A stretch of 64,000 nt of DNA, from positions 62,001 to 126,000 of the forward strand of contig JBBQAM010000004.1 of assembly GCA_038316335.1 (NCBI GenBank). Reading direction: 5' to 3'. The notes below the pieces were generated by a model, which ran no database searches, was not told where the DNA came from, and saw only the letters and a list, made by a program, of their open reading frames with translations. This stretch comes from JALHST01 sp038316335. GTDB taxonomy: Bacteria > Bacteroidota > Bacteroidia > Flavobacteriales > Flavobacteriaceae. This document shows positions 36,250 to 44,096 of this stretch, piece by piece. Each line of letters opens with the position of its first letter. Within the stretch, counting starts at the first letter, position 1. A program made the translations under genes and the position numbers.

Positions 36250-38300
36250 TACTGTTTTTAAGCGCCCTGCCGCTACTGGCCCAATCGCCGCATGGGGACC
36301 AGTTAAAGATGGATTGTGTCAAATGCCACGACCCCTCGGGCTGGACCGTCAATTATGCGACCATTCAATTTGATCACAACAAAACGAGCTATCCGCTCGA
36401 AGGGGCACATGCCCAGACCGACTGTAAACTTTGCCATAATACCCTGATTTTCCAAGGGGCCCCTACCGATTGTGTTTCATGCCATACTGATGTACATAGT
36501 CAATCGGTGGGCAATGATTGCGTTCGCTGCCACACTACCCAAACCTGGCTGATCAACAACATAACCGAGGTGCACGAGGAGAACGGTTTTCCGTTAATTG
36601 GTGCCCATAATAATTTAAGTTGTGTCGAATGCCACACCTCGGAAACCAATCTGCGATTCGATCGTATAGGGAACGATTGTATCAGCTGTCATAACGATGA
36701 TTATGCAAGTACTCAAAACCCGAACCACGAGGCCGCAGGTTTTTCGAAGGATTGTACGGAATGCCATAGTCCGTTAGGGTTTGGTTGGGACTCGGGGACC
36801 ATCACCAATATCAATCATGATTTTTTTCCATTGACACAAGGGCATACTATTCAAGACTGTACCCAATGTCATACCACGGGCAATTATTCAGATGCTTCGC
36901 CCGAATGTATCAGTTGCCACCAGAACGATTATGCCAGTACCCAGAATCCGAATCACGCGGCCGCAGGTTTTTCAAATGATTGCGTCTCTTGTCATACCAC
37001 AAACCCTGGGTGGAAACCAGCAACGATCAATCATGACTTTTTCCCGTTGACACAAGGCCATGCTATTCAAGATTGTACACAATGCCATAAAACGGCAAAC
37101 TATGCCGACACCTCGCCCGAATGCGTGAGTTGTCATCAAACCGATTACAATGGCACCTTGAACCCCAACCATCAAACTGTGGGCTATTCGACCGATTGCG
37201 TACAATGCCATACCACAAACCCTGGATGGTCACCCGCTATCATCAACCACGACTTTTTCCCATTGACAGGTGGCCATAACATTCAGGACTGTGCCCAATG
37301 CCATACCAATGGCACCTATGCCGGACTATCGCCCGAATGCGTCTCGTGCCATCAGGACAATTATAACCAGACATCGAATCCGAACCATACGACCGTCGGA
37401 TTTTCTACCGATTGCGTCTCATGTCATACGACAACGCCGGGCTGGAGCCCAGCGGTGGTAAACCACGACTTTTTCCCATTGACTGGCGGCCATAACATTC
37501 AAGACTGTGCACAATGCCATACTACCGGTAGCTATGTCGGCTTGTCACCTGAATGTGTGAGTTGTCATCAGAACGACTATAATCAGACGGCGAATCCGAA
37601 TCATCAAACGGTTGGGTTTTCTACCGATTGTGTGCTGTGCCACAGCACAAATCCCGGTTGGGCACCCGCTACAGTCGACCACAACTTTTTCCCATTGACC
37701 GGTGGCCATAACATTCAGGACTGTACCCAATGCCATACTTCTGGTAGCTATGTAGGTCTGTCTCCCGATTGCGTCAATTGCCATCAAACCGACTATAACC
37801 AGACCAGCAATCCGAACCATCAAACGAATGGGTTCTCAACTGATTGTGCCTCGTGTCATAGCACGAATCCTGGATGGTCACCAGCCACTATCAATCATGA
37901 CTTTTTCCCCTTGACACAAGGGCATAACATTTCAGATTGCACACAATGCCATACCTCTGGTACCTATGCCGGACTATCACCCGATTGCGTTTCATGCCAT
38001 CAGGATGATTATAATCAGACTACTAACCCAAACCACGCTGCAGCACAATTTCCAACCGATTGTGTATCCTGCCACACTACCAATCCTGGTTGGACCCCGG
38101 CCACCTTTGACCATAATCAGTACTTTCCGATTTATAGTGGAAAACACCGTCAAGGCCAAACCTGGGATACATGCGTTGAATGCCATACCGACGCCAACAA
38201 TTATGCCGTATTTGATTGCATACATTGCCACCGTAATGACCACCACCAAGACCAAGGTAGCCAAGGATGTTATGAATGTCACCCCCAAGGACGCAAATAA
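36225..38300 (+). CDS. Multiheme c-type cytochrome, 28 CXXCH motifs, triheme tandem repeats
   Basis: 691 residues. Signal peptide MHRLSFAIILFLSALPLLA supports the start inside the end of the previous gene. I count 28 CXXCH motifs. Residues about 212-644 are six tandem 72-residue units, each with three hemes and the landmarks LSPECVSCHQ, NPNH, FSTDCVSCH, NPGW and NHDFFPLTGGHNIQDC. A seventh, divergent unit precedes them. The first two and last three hemes lie outside the repeats; the N-terminal part shares the FDHxxTxYPLEGxH module with the 23-heme protein. It is probably a filament- or wire-like electron carrier. No C-terminal T9SS domain is seen. Confidence 0.9.
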   Translation: MHRLSFAIILFLSALPLLAQSPHGDQLKMDCVKCHDPSGWTVNYATIQFDHNKTSYPLEGAHAQTDCKLCHNTLIFQGAPTDCVSCHTDVHSQSVGNDCVRCHTTQTWLINNITEVHEENGFPLIGAHNNLSCVECHTSETNLRFDRIGNDCISCHNDDYASTQNPNHEAAGFSKDCTECHSPLGFGWDSGTITNINHDFFPLTQGHTIQDCTQCHTTGNYSDASPECISCHQNDYASTQNPNHAAAGFSNDCVSCHTTNPGWKPATINHDFFPLTQGHAIQDCTQCHKTANYADTSPECVSCHQTDYNGTLNPNHQTVGYSTDCVQCHTTNPGWSPAIINHDFFPLTGGHNIQDCAQCHTNGTYAGLSPECVSCHQDNYNQTSNPNHTTVGFSTDCVSCHTTTPGWSPAVVNHDFFPLTGGHNIQDCAQCHTTGSYVGLSPECVSCHQNDYNQTANPNHQTVGFSTDCVLCHSTNPGWAPATVDHNFFPLTGGHNIQDCTQCHTSGSYVGLSPDCVNCHQTDYNQTSNPNHQTNGFSTDCASCHSTNPGWSPATINHDFFPLTQGHNISDCTQCHTSGTYAGLSPDCVSCHQDDYNQTTNPNHAAAQFPTDCVSCHTTNPGWTPATFDHNQYFPIYSGKHRQGQTWDTCVECHTDANNYAVFDCIHCHRNDHHQDQGSQGCYECHPQGRK
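36858..38153 (+). repeat. Six direct 216-bp repeats within the 28-heme cytochrome gene
   Basis: Unit starts (the first Cys codon of C-A/T-QCH) fall at 36858, 37074, 37290, 37506, 37722 and 37938, an exact 216-base period. Units are similar but not identical at DNA level. The last unit degenerates after about 38110. Confidence 0.92.
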
Positions 38301-38304
38301 GTAA

Positions 38305-39918
38305 ATGAAATACATTTTTAGTTTCATCACCTTTATGGCATTAACCTACAATGCATTCGCTCAGGACAATGAAGACGTCCTGAAGGGACAGGTGACGTTT
38401 GTCACTACACAGAACGTTTATGTAAAGTTTGCCGTTACCGATGCGATTATTATAGGGGACACCTTGCAACTGGCTACTACAAATGCCGCCTGCTTATTGG
38501 TCAAAAGCAAATCTTCTACCTCCTGCGTTTGTTCGATCGTCAATGATTGCCCCATACAAAGAGGTGATGACGTGTTGTACACAGTACCCGAAAACAAAGA
38601 GGAGGTGCTTGCTATTATATCTGGGAAAGTTCCCAAACCCACGGGTGAGAAAAATATGATGCGAGCGTCGGCCGTTCCCATCATAGTGGAGGAAAAGGTA
38701 GTGCCGTCGATGAAGGAAAAAATTCGTGGTAGGGTGTCGGTGGCAACCAATAGTGCGATATCGAACGAGCGGGATGCCCGGCATCGAATCATGGGTCGAT
38801 TTTCAATCGATGCCGACCACATAAAGGATTCAAAATTTTCATTTAATACGTATCTCAACTATCAACAAATTATAAATCAAAACGATACTTCCTCACTTCT
38901 AAAGAAAAGTACTTTAAGGGTATATGATTTGGGCGTGCGTTATGAGGCGACCCCTAGTCTGTCGTTCACCCTAGGAAGGAACATCAACTCAAAAATTTCC
39001 TCGATTGGTGCTATAGATGGGTTGCAGGTGGAAAAATATTTTGGCGATAAATATCTAGGCGCGATTGTAGGATTTCGTCCCGATATCTTTAATTATGGTT
39101 TTAATTCAAATCTACTACAGTATGGTGGTTATGCGGGTATCTTGACCGATCAAAAAGAATTTTATTCACAAACTACCGTGGGATTTATCCAACAACAGAA
39201 CAATGGGGAAATCGATCGGCGCTATGCCTATTTTCAACATACCAGTACCATCCTTGAAAATTTGAATCTTTTCTCTTCCTTGGAACTTGATCTGTACAGT
39301 AAAGTAAACCAAGTGGTCACTGGCGATATACGGTTGACCAACCTATATGTTTCAGCGAGGTATCGTTTTAATCCAAAAATCAACCTTATGGTATCGTATG
39401 ATTCCCGGAAAAGGATTTTGTACTACGAGACCTTTCAAACCGAAATCGAACGTTTGTTGGACGATGATATCGCAAGACAGGGCGTACGGGGCAGAATAAA
39501 CATCCGGCCCTTTAAGAATCTAATGATTGGTGGTAGTTATAGCAAGCGGTTTCAGAGTGATCGAGAGAACAAGTCGGATAATATCTATGGGTATGTCACC
39601 CTTTCAAAAGTCCCGGCCATAGGTGGAAGGCTATCAGTATCCTATAATAGGAACGAATCGAATTATTTGGAAAGCAACATCGCATCGATACGACATTCAA
39701 AGGATTATTTTCACGGAAGATTAAATGCCGATTTTTATTATCGCTATGTGAACTATAATTATACGAATAGTCTAGCCCCATTAAACCAACACTATTTCGG
39801 AACCGACCTATCTTACTATATTAACCGAAAATTATATTTTAGTATTTCAGGGGAGTTTACCACTTTGGATACTGAAAAGACCTATCGGATTTACGCACAA
39901 CTATCCCAGCGCTTTTAG
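38305..39918 (+). CDS. Predicted outer-membrane beta-barrel partner of multiheme cytochromes
   Basis: 537 residues. Signal peptide MKYIFSFITFMALTYNAFAQ is followed by a compact domain (about 20-100) with Cys-rich CVCSIVNDC, a linker, and then about 380 residues of amphipathic strands (YLGAIVGFRPDIFNYGF, LYVSARYRFNP) ending with RIYAQLSQRF, a terminal aromatic barrel signal. I cannot assign it to MtrB/PioB by sequence. Position four bases after the 28-heme gene suggests a porin that lets a cytochrome cross or dock at the outer membrane, as in porin-cytochrome conduits. That role is inference. Confidence 0.75.
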   Translation: MKYIFSFITFMALTYNAFAQDNEDVLKGQVTFVTTQNVYVKFAVTDAIIIGDTLQLATTNAACLLVKSKSSTSCVCSIVNDCPIQRGDDVLYTVPENKEEVLAIISGKVPKPTGEKNMMRASAVPIIVEEKVVPSMKEKIRGRVSVATNSAISNERDARHRIMGRFSIDADHIKDSKFSFNTYLNYQQIINQNDTSSLLKKSTLRVYDLGVRYEATPSLSFTLGRNINSKISSIGAIDGLQVEKYFGDKYLGAIVGFRPDIFNYGFNSNLLQYGGYAGILTDQKEFYSQTTVGFIQQQNNGEIDRRYAYFQHTSTILENLNLFSSLELDLYSKVNQVVTGDIRLTNLYVSARYRFNPKINLMVSYDSRKRILYYETFQTEIERLLDDDIARQGVRGRINIRPFKNLMIGGSYSKRFQSDRENKSDNIYGYVTLSKVPAIGGRLSVSYNRNESNYLESNIASIRHSKDYFHGRLNADFYYRYVNYNYTNSLAPLNQHYFGTDLSYYINRKLYFSISGEFTTLDTEKTYRIYAQLSQRF

Positions 39919-39967
39919 ACACGAAAAGAACTTGGAAATGTGCGCGTATATATTGGGTAATGAACCG

Positions 39968-39975
39968 TAAATTTG
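39968..39975 (+). promoter_or_regulatory. -7 box (TAAATTTG) before the OB-fold lipoprotein gene
   Basis: Exact TAnnTTTG match 63 bases before the gene at 40039. No -33 TTG at the right distance. A GTCAG-N6-CTGAC repeat lies just downstream at about 39995-40012. Confidence 0.4.
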
Positions 39976-40038
39976 TTATATCCTATACACGTGTCGTCAG
40001 GCAAATCTGACTTATTAATTAAACATAATTAGCTACAA

Positions 40039-40839
40039 ATGAAAAATACCGTTCTTATTCACTACCTATTCGTTGCCTTATTCATGGCATCCTGCAATAA
40101 TGGTCCCAAAGTAATAGCCCCAGCCACTGAGGATGGGAATACAGAGAATGGTAGTGGCATCTTTTCGTCCGATCCCTCGACCCAGGTGACCCCTAATTCT
40201 GACGCGTCATTCAACGAAGACTTGCACAAAGTCAATGTTCAGGAAGTATTGCCTACCGAACGATATATCTATTTGAAAGTAAACGAAGATGGGAAACAAT
40301 TTTGGATCGCCACCCGCAAACAAGCGGCTAAGAAAGGTGAAATCTATTATTATAGAAATGGCCTCCTTAAGACAGATTTTGAAAGTAAGGAATATAACCG
40401 GGTATTCGATACCATCTATTTGGTATCAAACCTAGTGCCTGAAGATCATTCAAAAAATGCAGGGGTCCTAGACGCCAATATCCCCAAGATGGAACAAAAA
40501 GTGACCGTTAAAGAGGATATCCCAACCCATACCGATAAAATAGCCGAGTTTAAAGGCAAAATAAAGATTGCCGATCTGGTGAAGGATCCCAAGAAATATG
40601 AAGGTCAGGAAGTGGAAATAAGCGGCACTTGTGTAAAGGTAAATCCCAATATTATGGATCGCAACTGGATCCACTTGCAAGATGGAAGCAAGAATGATTT
40701 TGATCTGGTCATCACCTCCAATACCTTTGTTCCCGAGGGTTCAACAGTTACCATGCGCGGGGTGGTGAATCTCGATCGTGATTTTGGGGCGGGCTATAAA
40801 TATAATTTGATTTTGGAAGATGGCAAGGTGGTACAATAG
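40039..40839 (+). CDS. Putative lipoprotein with C-terminal OB-fold-like domain
   Basis: 266 residues. Signal YLFVALFMASC gives a lipid Cys near residue 18. A region at about 70-120 (YIYLKVNEDGKQFWIATRKQ) and another at about 165-266 (DLVKDPKKYEGQEVEISGTC, NWIHLQDGS, GSTVTMRGVVN) resemble two OB-like domains. I recall OB-fold proteins of this kind beside multiheme cytochrome genes in metal reducers, but no function is established. It may have its own promoter (120-base gap) and is followed by a convergent terminator hairpin. Confidence 0.7.
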   Translation: MKNTVLIHYLFVALFMASCNNGPKVIAPATEDGNTENGSGIFSSDPSTQVTPNSDASFNEDLHKVNVQEVLPTERYIYLKVNEDGKQFWIATRKQAAKKGEIYYYRNGLLKTDFESKEYNRVFDTIYLVSNLVPEDHSKNAGVLDANIPKMEQKVTVKEDIPTHTDKIAEFKGKIKIADLVKDPKKYEGQEVEISGTCVKVNPNIMDRNWIHLQDGSKNDFDLVITSNTFVPEGSTVTMRGVVNLDRDFGAGYKYNLILEDGKVVQ

Positions 40840-40874
40840 CCTAAGTCATTTTAAAAAATCAGGAATATAGAAAA

Positions 40875-40912
40875 AATTAATAGCTACAGCCCCTTGACTA
40901 TAGCTATTAATT
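40875..40912 (-). terminator. Hairpin terminator for ppdK
   Basis: AATTAATAGCTA (40875-40886) and TAGCTATTAATT (40901-40912) are perfect arms. On the minus strand six T follow, fitting intrinsic termination of ppdK. The stem is AT-rich, so efficiency may be modest. Confidence 0.6.
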
Positions 40913-41023
40913 CAAAGCGTTATTCAAACTTGCAAAATTTAGGGCGATCGATTGAAAGTCTAGACTTTCTTGCTTCATAACCGATGGTAAATCAAAAAGC
41001 CATCCTTGATCTGAATCAATACG

Positions 41024-43753
41024 TCATGATGCCCCTTTAATTGCGGCCTGTGCAGCAGCCAATCGAGCGATAGGGACCCTAAAGGGGGAACAGCTGACAT
41101 AATTCATCCCCACGCGATGGCAAAATTCAACCGAATTGGGTTCGCCACCGTGTTCCCCACAGATTCCAATCTTTAAATTTGGCTTCACGGACCGTCCTCT
41201 TTCAATGCCCATTTTTATTAATTGTCCAACGCCTTCCTGATCTAATTTTTGAAAGGGGTCTTCTTTTAGGATTCCTTTCTCTAAATAAACAGGTAGGAAT
41301 TTACCCGCATCGTCCCGAGAATAGCCATAGACCATTTGTGTGAGGTCGTTCGTGCCAAAAGAAAAGAATTCGGCACGTTGTGCGATCACATCGGCCATTA
41401 ATACGGCACGGGGAATTTCGATCATCGTGCCCACAGCGTACTCAATGGTGTCGTTTCTTTCAGCAAACACGGTATCAGCGGTCGCCTTGATTATTTTTTC
41501 TTGCAAAATAAATTCTTCCGAGGTTCCGATCAAGGGAACCATAATCTCCGGAATGGCTTCGATACCCATCGCCTTTAAATTTAAGGCAGCCTCAATAATG
41601 GCCCGGGTCTGCATTTCAGTAATCTCGGGGTAGGTATTGCCCAATCTACACCCTCGATGACCCAGCATGGGATTGAACTCCTCCAAATCGGCCACTTTGT
41701 TCTTAACGGACTGTAGGGAAATATGCATTTCATCTGCAAGTTCCTTTTGTTGTGCCAATTGATGGGGTACGAACTCATGCAATGGAGGATCCAACAAGCG
41801 TATCGTTACAGGGAGGCCTTGCATAGCCTCAAAAATTCCTTCAAAATCACTGCGTTGCATGGGCAGTAAATCTTCCAATGCCCGTTTTCTCCCTTTTACG
41901 GTGTCGGCCAATATCATTTCGCGCATGGCCTTGATCCGGTCGACTTCAAAGAACATATGTTCCGTTCTGGTCAGTCCGATACCCTTTGCGCCAAAATTAC
42001 GTCCAGCCCTGGCATCTTTAGGGGTATCGGCGTTCGTTCGTACCTTCATGGTAGCATAGGTATCGGCTAAATCCATAATTTCAGCAAATTCCCCACTTAA
42101 GGTAGGCTCAACGGTTGCTACTTTTCCTTCGATAATGTTTCCGGTTGAACCATTCAATGAAATCCAGTCCCCTTCATGATATTCCTTATTATCCACGGTC
42201 AAAGTGCGGGTCTTATAGTTGATTTTTAAGGCACCTGCACCAGAAATACAACATTTCCCCATACCCCTTGCGACAACGGCGGCATGGGAAGTCATGCCTC
42301 CCCGGGCCGTTAAAATTCCCCTAGCGACGTTCATGCCCTCCAGATCCTCGGGAGAAGTTTCGATACGTGTTAAGATTGAATATTTATATTTAAAGGCCTC
42401 ATCTGCAAAGAAAACGATTTGACCTGTTGCCGCTCCGGGCGAAGCAGGCAGTCCCTGGGCAATTACATGGGCTTCTTTTAAAGCCTGGGGGTCAAAAACC
42501 GGGTGCAGCAATTCATCCAGTTTGTTGGGTTCAATGCGAAGTAGGGCTTCTTTGTCGTCAATCAAATCTTCCTTCCACAGGTCAACGGCGATTTTTACCA
42601 TGGCGGCCCCTGTTCTTTTGCCATTTCTGGTTTGAAGCATCCAAAGTTTCCCCTTTTGAATGGTAAATTCCATGTCCTGCATATCCCGATAGTGCGTTTC
42701 TATCTTTTTCTGATAGGTATTCAATTCGGCATATATCGCAGGCATTAGCTCTTCGAGGGAGGGGTAGTTTTGAAATCTATCTTTTTCGTCAACTTTTGCC
42801 AGTTCAGCCCATCGTTTAGAACCCTCTTTGGTTATTTGTTGGGGGGTTCTAACACCTGAAACCACATCTTCACCCTGTGCATCGATCAAATATTCCCCGT
42901 TAAAAATCTTTTCCCCCGTACCAGCGTCCCGGGAAAAACAGACCCCAGTGCCCGAATCGGCTCCCATATTGCCATACACCATGGCCTGCACATTGACCGC
43001 GGTACCCCAATCAGAAGGATATCCATGCATCTTTCTATAATACAACGCCCTATTGCCGTTCCAACTGTCAAAAACGGCGATCACTGCCCCCCAAAGTTGA
43101 TCCCAAGGATCGGTGGGAAAATCATGTCCGGTGCGATTCTTGACCGCTTCCTTAAATTCACACACCAATTGTTGTAAATCTTCTACCGTATATTCGGTAT
43201 CCAATTGAATATTTCGTTTTTCCTTCAGGTTTTCCATGATTTCCTGAAACGGATCTATATCCTCTTTGGTCGCGGGCTTCATCCCCAATACGACGCCGCC
43301 GTACATTTGAATAAACCGACGATACGAATCCCATGCGAATCGTTCATTCTTGGTTCTTTTGGCCAAGGCAATAACGACCTCATCATTTAAACCCAAATTT
43401 AAAACGGTATCCATCATGCCGGGCATGGAAACCCTTGCGCCGGATCGAACCGATAGCAGCATGGGTTCCTCGACATCCCCAAATTTTGTGCCCATGACAC
43501 TTTCGAGCCAAGAAACCGATTTTTCAACTTCGGTCTTGATCAAGGCGAGGGCCGCTTTATGCCCTAAGACATTATATTCGGTGCAAGCCTCGGTCGTAAT
43601 GGTAAAACCAGGGGGCACAGGGATGCCGATCCTACTCATTTCGGCCAAGTTGGCGCCTTTCCCTCCCAGTAGATTTTTTAGTGTACTATTTCCATCGGCT
43701 GTTTTATTGCCGAATCTGTAAACTCTCTTTTTAACGTCCTGAAGTACTTGCAT
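41024..43753 (-). CDS. ppdK: Pyruvate, phosphate dikinase
   Basis: 909 residues, full length. It interconverts pyruvate, ATP and Pi with PEP, AMP and PPi. The N-terminal nucleotide-binding domain (GGKGANLAEMSRIGIPVPPG), the phosphohistidine domain (GGMTSHAAVVARGMGKC, His in TSHA) and the C-terminal PEP-binding barrel (FGTNDLTQMVYGYSRDD, GICGEHGG) are intact. In anaerobes and microaerophiles it permits PPi-linked glycolysis. It diverges from the six-heme cytochrome gene across a 343-base region with FNR-like palindromes, hinting at shared redox control. Confidence 0.96.
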   Translation of the reverse strand: MQVLQDVKKRVYRFGNKTADGNSTLKNLLGGKGANLAEMSRIGIPVPPGFTITTEACTEYNVLGHKAALALIKTEVEKSVSWLESVMGTKFGDVEEPMLLSVRSGARVSMPGMMDTVLNLGLNDEVVIALAKRTKNERFAWDSYRRFIQMYGGVVLGMKPATKEDIDPFQEIMENLKEKRNIQLDTEYTVEDLQQLVCEFKEAVKNRTGHDFPTDPWDQLWGAVIAVFDSWNGNRALYYRKMHGYPSDWGTAVNVQAMVYGNMGADSGTGVCFSRDAGTGEKIFNGEYLIDAQGEDVVSGVRTPQQITKEGSKRWAELAKVDEKDRFQNYPSLEELMPAIYAELNTYQKKIETHYRDMQDMEFTIQKGKLWMLQTRNGKRTGAAMVKIAVDLWKEDLIDDKEALLRIEPNKLDELLHPVFDPQALKEAHVIAQGLPASPGAATGQIVFFADEAFKYKYSILTRIETSPEDLEGMNVARGILTARGGMTSHAAVVARGMGKCCISGAGALKINYKTRTLTVDNKEYHEGDWISLNGSTGNIIEGKVATVEPTLSGEFAEIMDLADTYATMKVRTNADTPKDARAGRNFGAKGIGLTRTEHMFFEVDRIKAMREMILADTVKGRKRALEDLLPMQRSDFEGIFEAMQGLPVTIRLLDPPLHEFVPHQLAQQKELADEMHISLQSVKNKVADLEEFNPMLGHRGCRLGNTYPEITEMQTRAIIEAALNLKAMGIEAIPEIMVPLIGTSEEFILQEKIIKATADTVFAERNDTIEYAVGTMIEIPRAVLMADVIAQRAEFFSFGTNDLTQMVYGYSRDDAGKFLPVYLEKGILKEDPFQKLDQEGVGQLIKMGIERGRSVKPNLKIGICGEHGGEPNSVEFCHRVGMNYVSCSPFRVPIARLAAAQAAIKGAS

Positions 43754-43820
43754 GATATTTTTTTTAAGGAGTATGATTATAAATCAACCCTAAAAGTAGA
43801 ATCCCGGGCATTTGAATTTT

Positions 43821-43834
43821 ATGATAAATGTCAT
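43821..43834. promoter_or_regulatory. FNR/CRP-like site, ppdK side
   Basis: ATGATAAATGTCAT fits ATGAyAnnTrTCAT, a CRP/FNR-family type inverted repeat. Its centre is 74 bases upstream of the ppdK start. Confidence 0.5.
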
Positions 43835-44018
43835 GACCCACTTAAATAAAGACGAAGTGGGTGGTCAATTTGCTAGAGTGGCCCCACTTTTTTACAAAAC
43901 CTTTTACTCCTGTTAATGTTATTGTACCTATCGAATAAAGCAACCCAATAAGACCCATGCCGGTTTTGGAGATTCGGCCAAGGGGAATGCGCACATCACT
44001 ATGTTAAAGAAATATTAA

Positions 44019-44040
44019 AAATATGATAATTATCATATTT
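44019..44040. promoter_or_regulatory. 22-bp perfect palindrome, FNR/CRP-like site, cytochrome side
   Basis: Arms AAATATGATAA and TTATCATATTT form a perfect palindrome with core TGATAATTATCA, centred about 67 bases before the six-heme cytochrome start. The core resembles the FNR consensus TTGAT-N4-ATCAA. Confidence 0.6.
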
Positions 44041-44096
44041 ATTCAACGTTGGTTTTCTTCTCTTTAGACAAAATTAACAACTAAACACTCGTTAAT

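Larger units (their letters stand above)
43754..44096. other. 343-base divergent regulatory region between ppdK and cytochrome gene
   Basis: No gene seen. It contains two FNR-like inverted repeats, one nearer each gene. A clear TAnnTTTG box is not found, consistent with activator-dependent promoters, though this is inference. Confidence 0.55.

Noticed and set aside
37545..37823. Open frames on the opposite strand of the cytochrome repeats
   Set aside because: They recur with the 216-base repeat and reflect codon composition of the heme gene; no start signals or family match.
36858..38153. Regular direct repeats as a CRISPR array
   Set aside because: The period is 216 bases, all units are in one open reading frame with CXXCH codons, and there are no unique spacers.
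38305..39918. Direct assignment of the barrel as MtrB/PioB
   Set aside because: I see no family-specific motif, such as the N-terminal CXXC of MtrB; only position and barrel character support the role.
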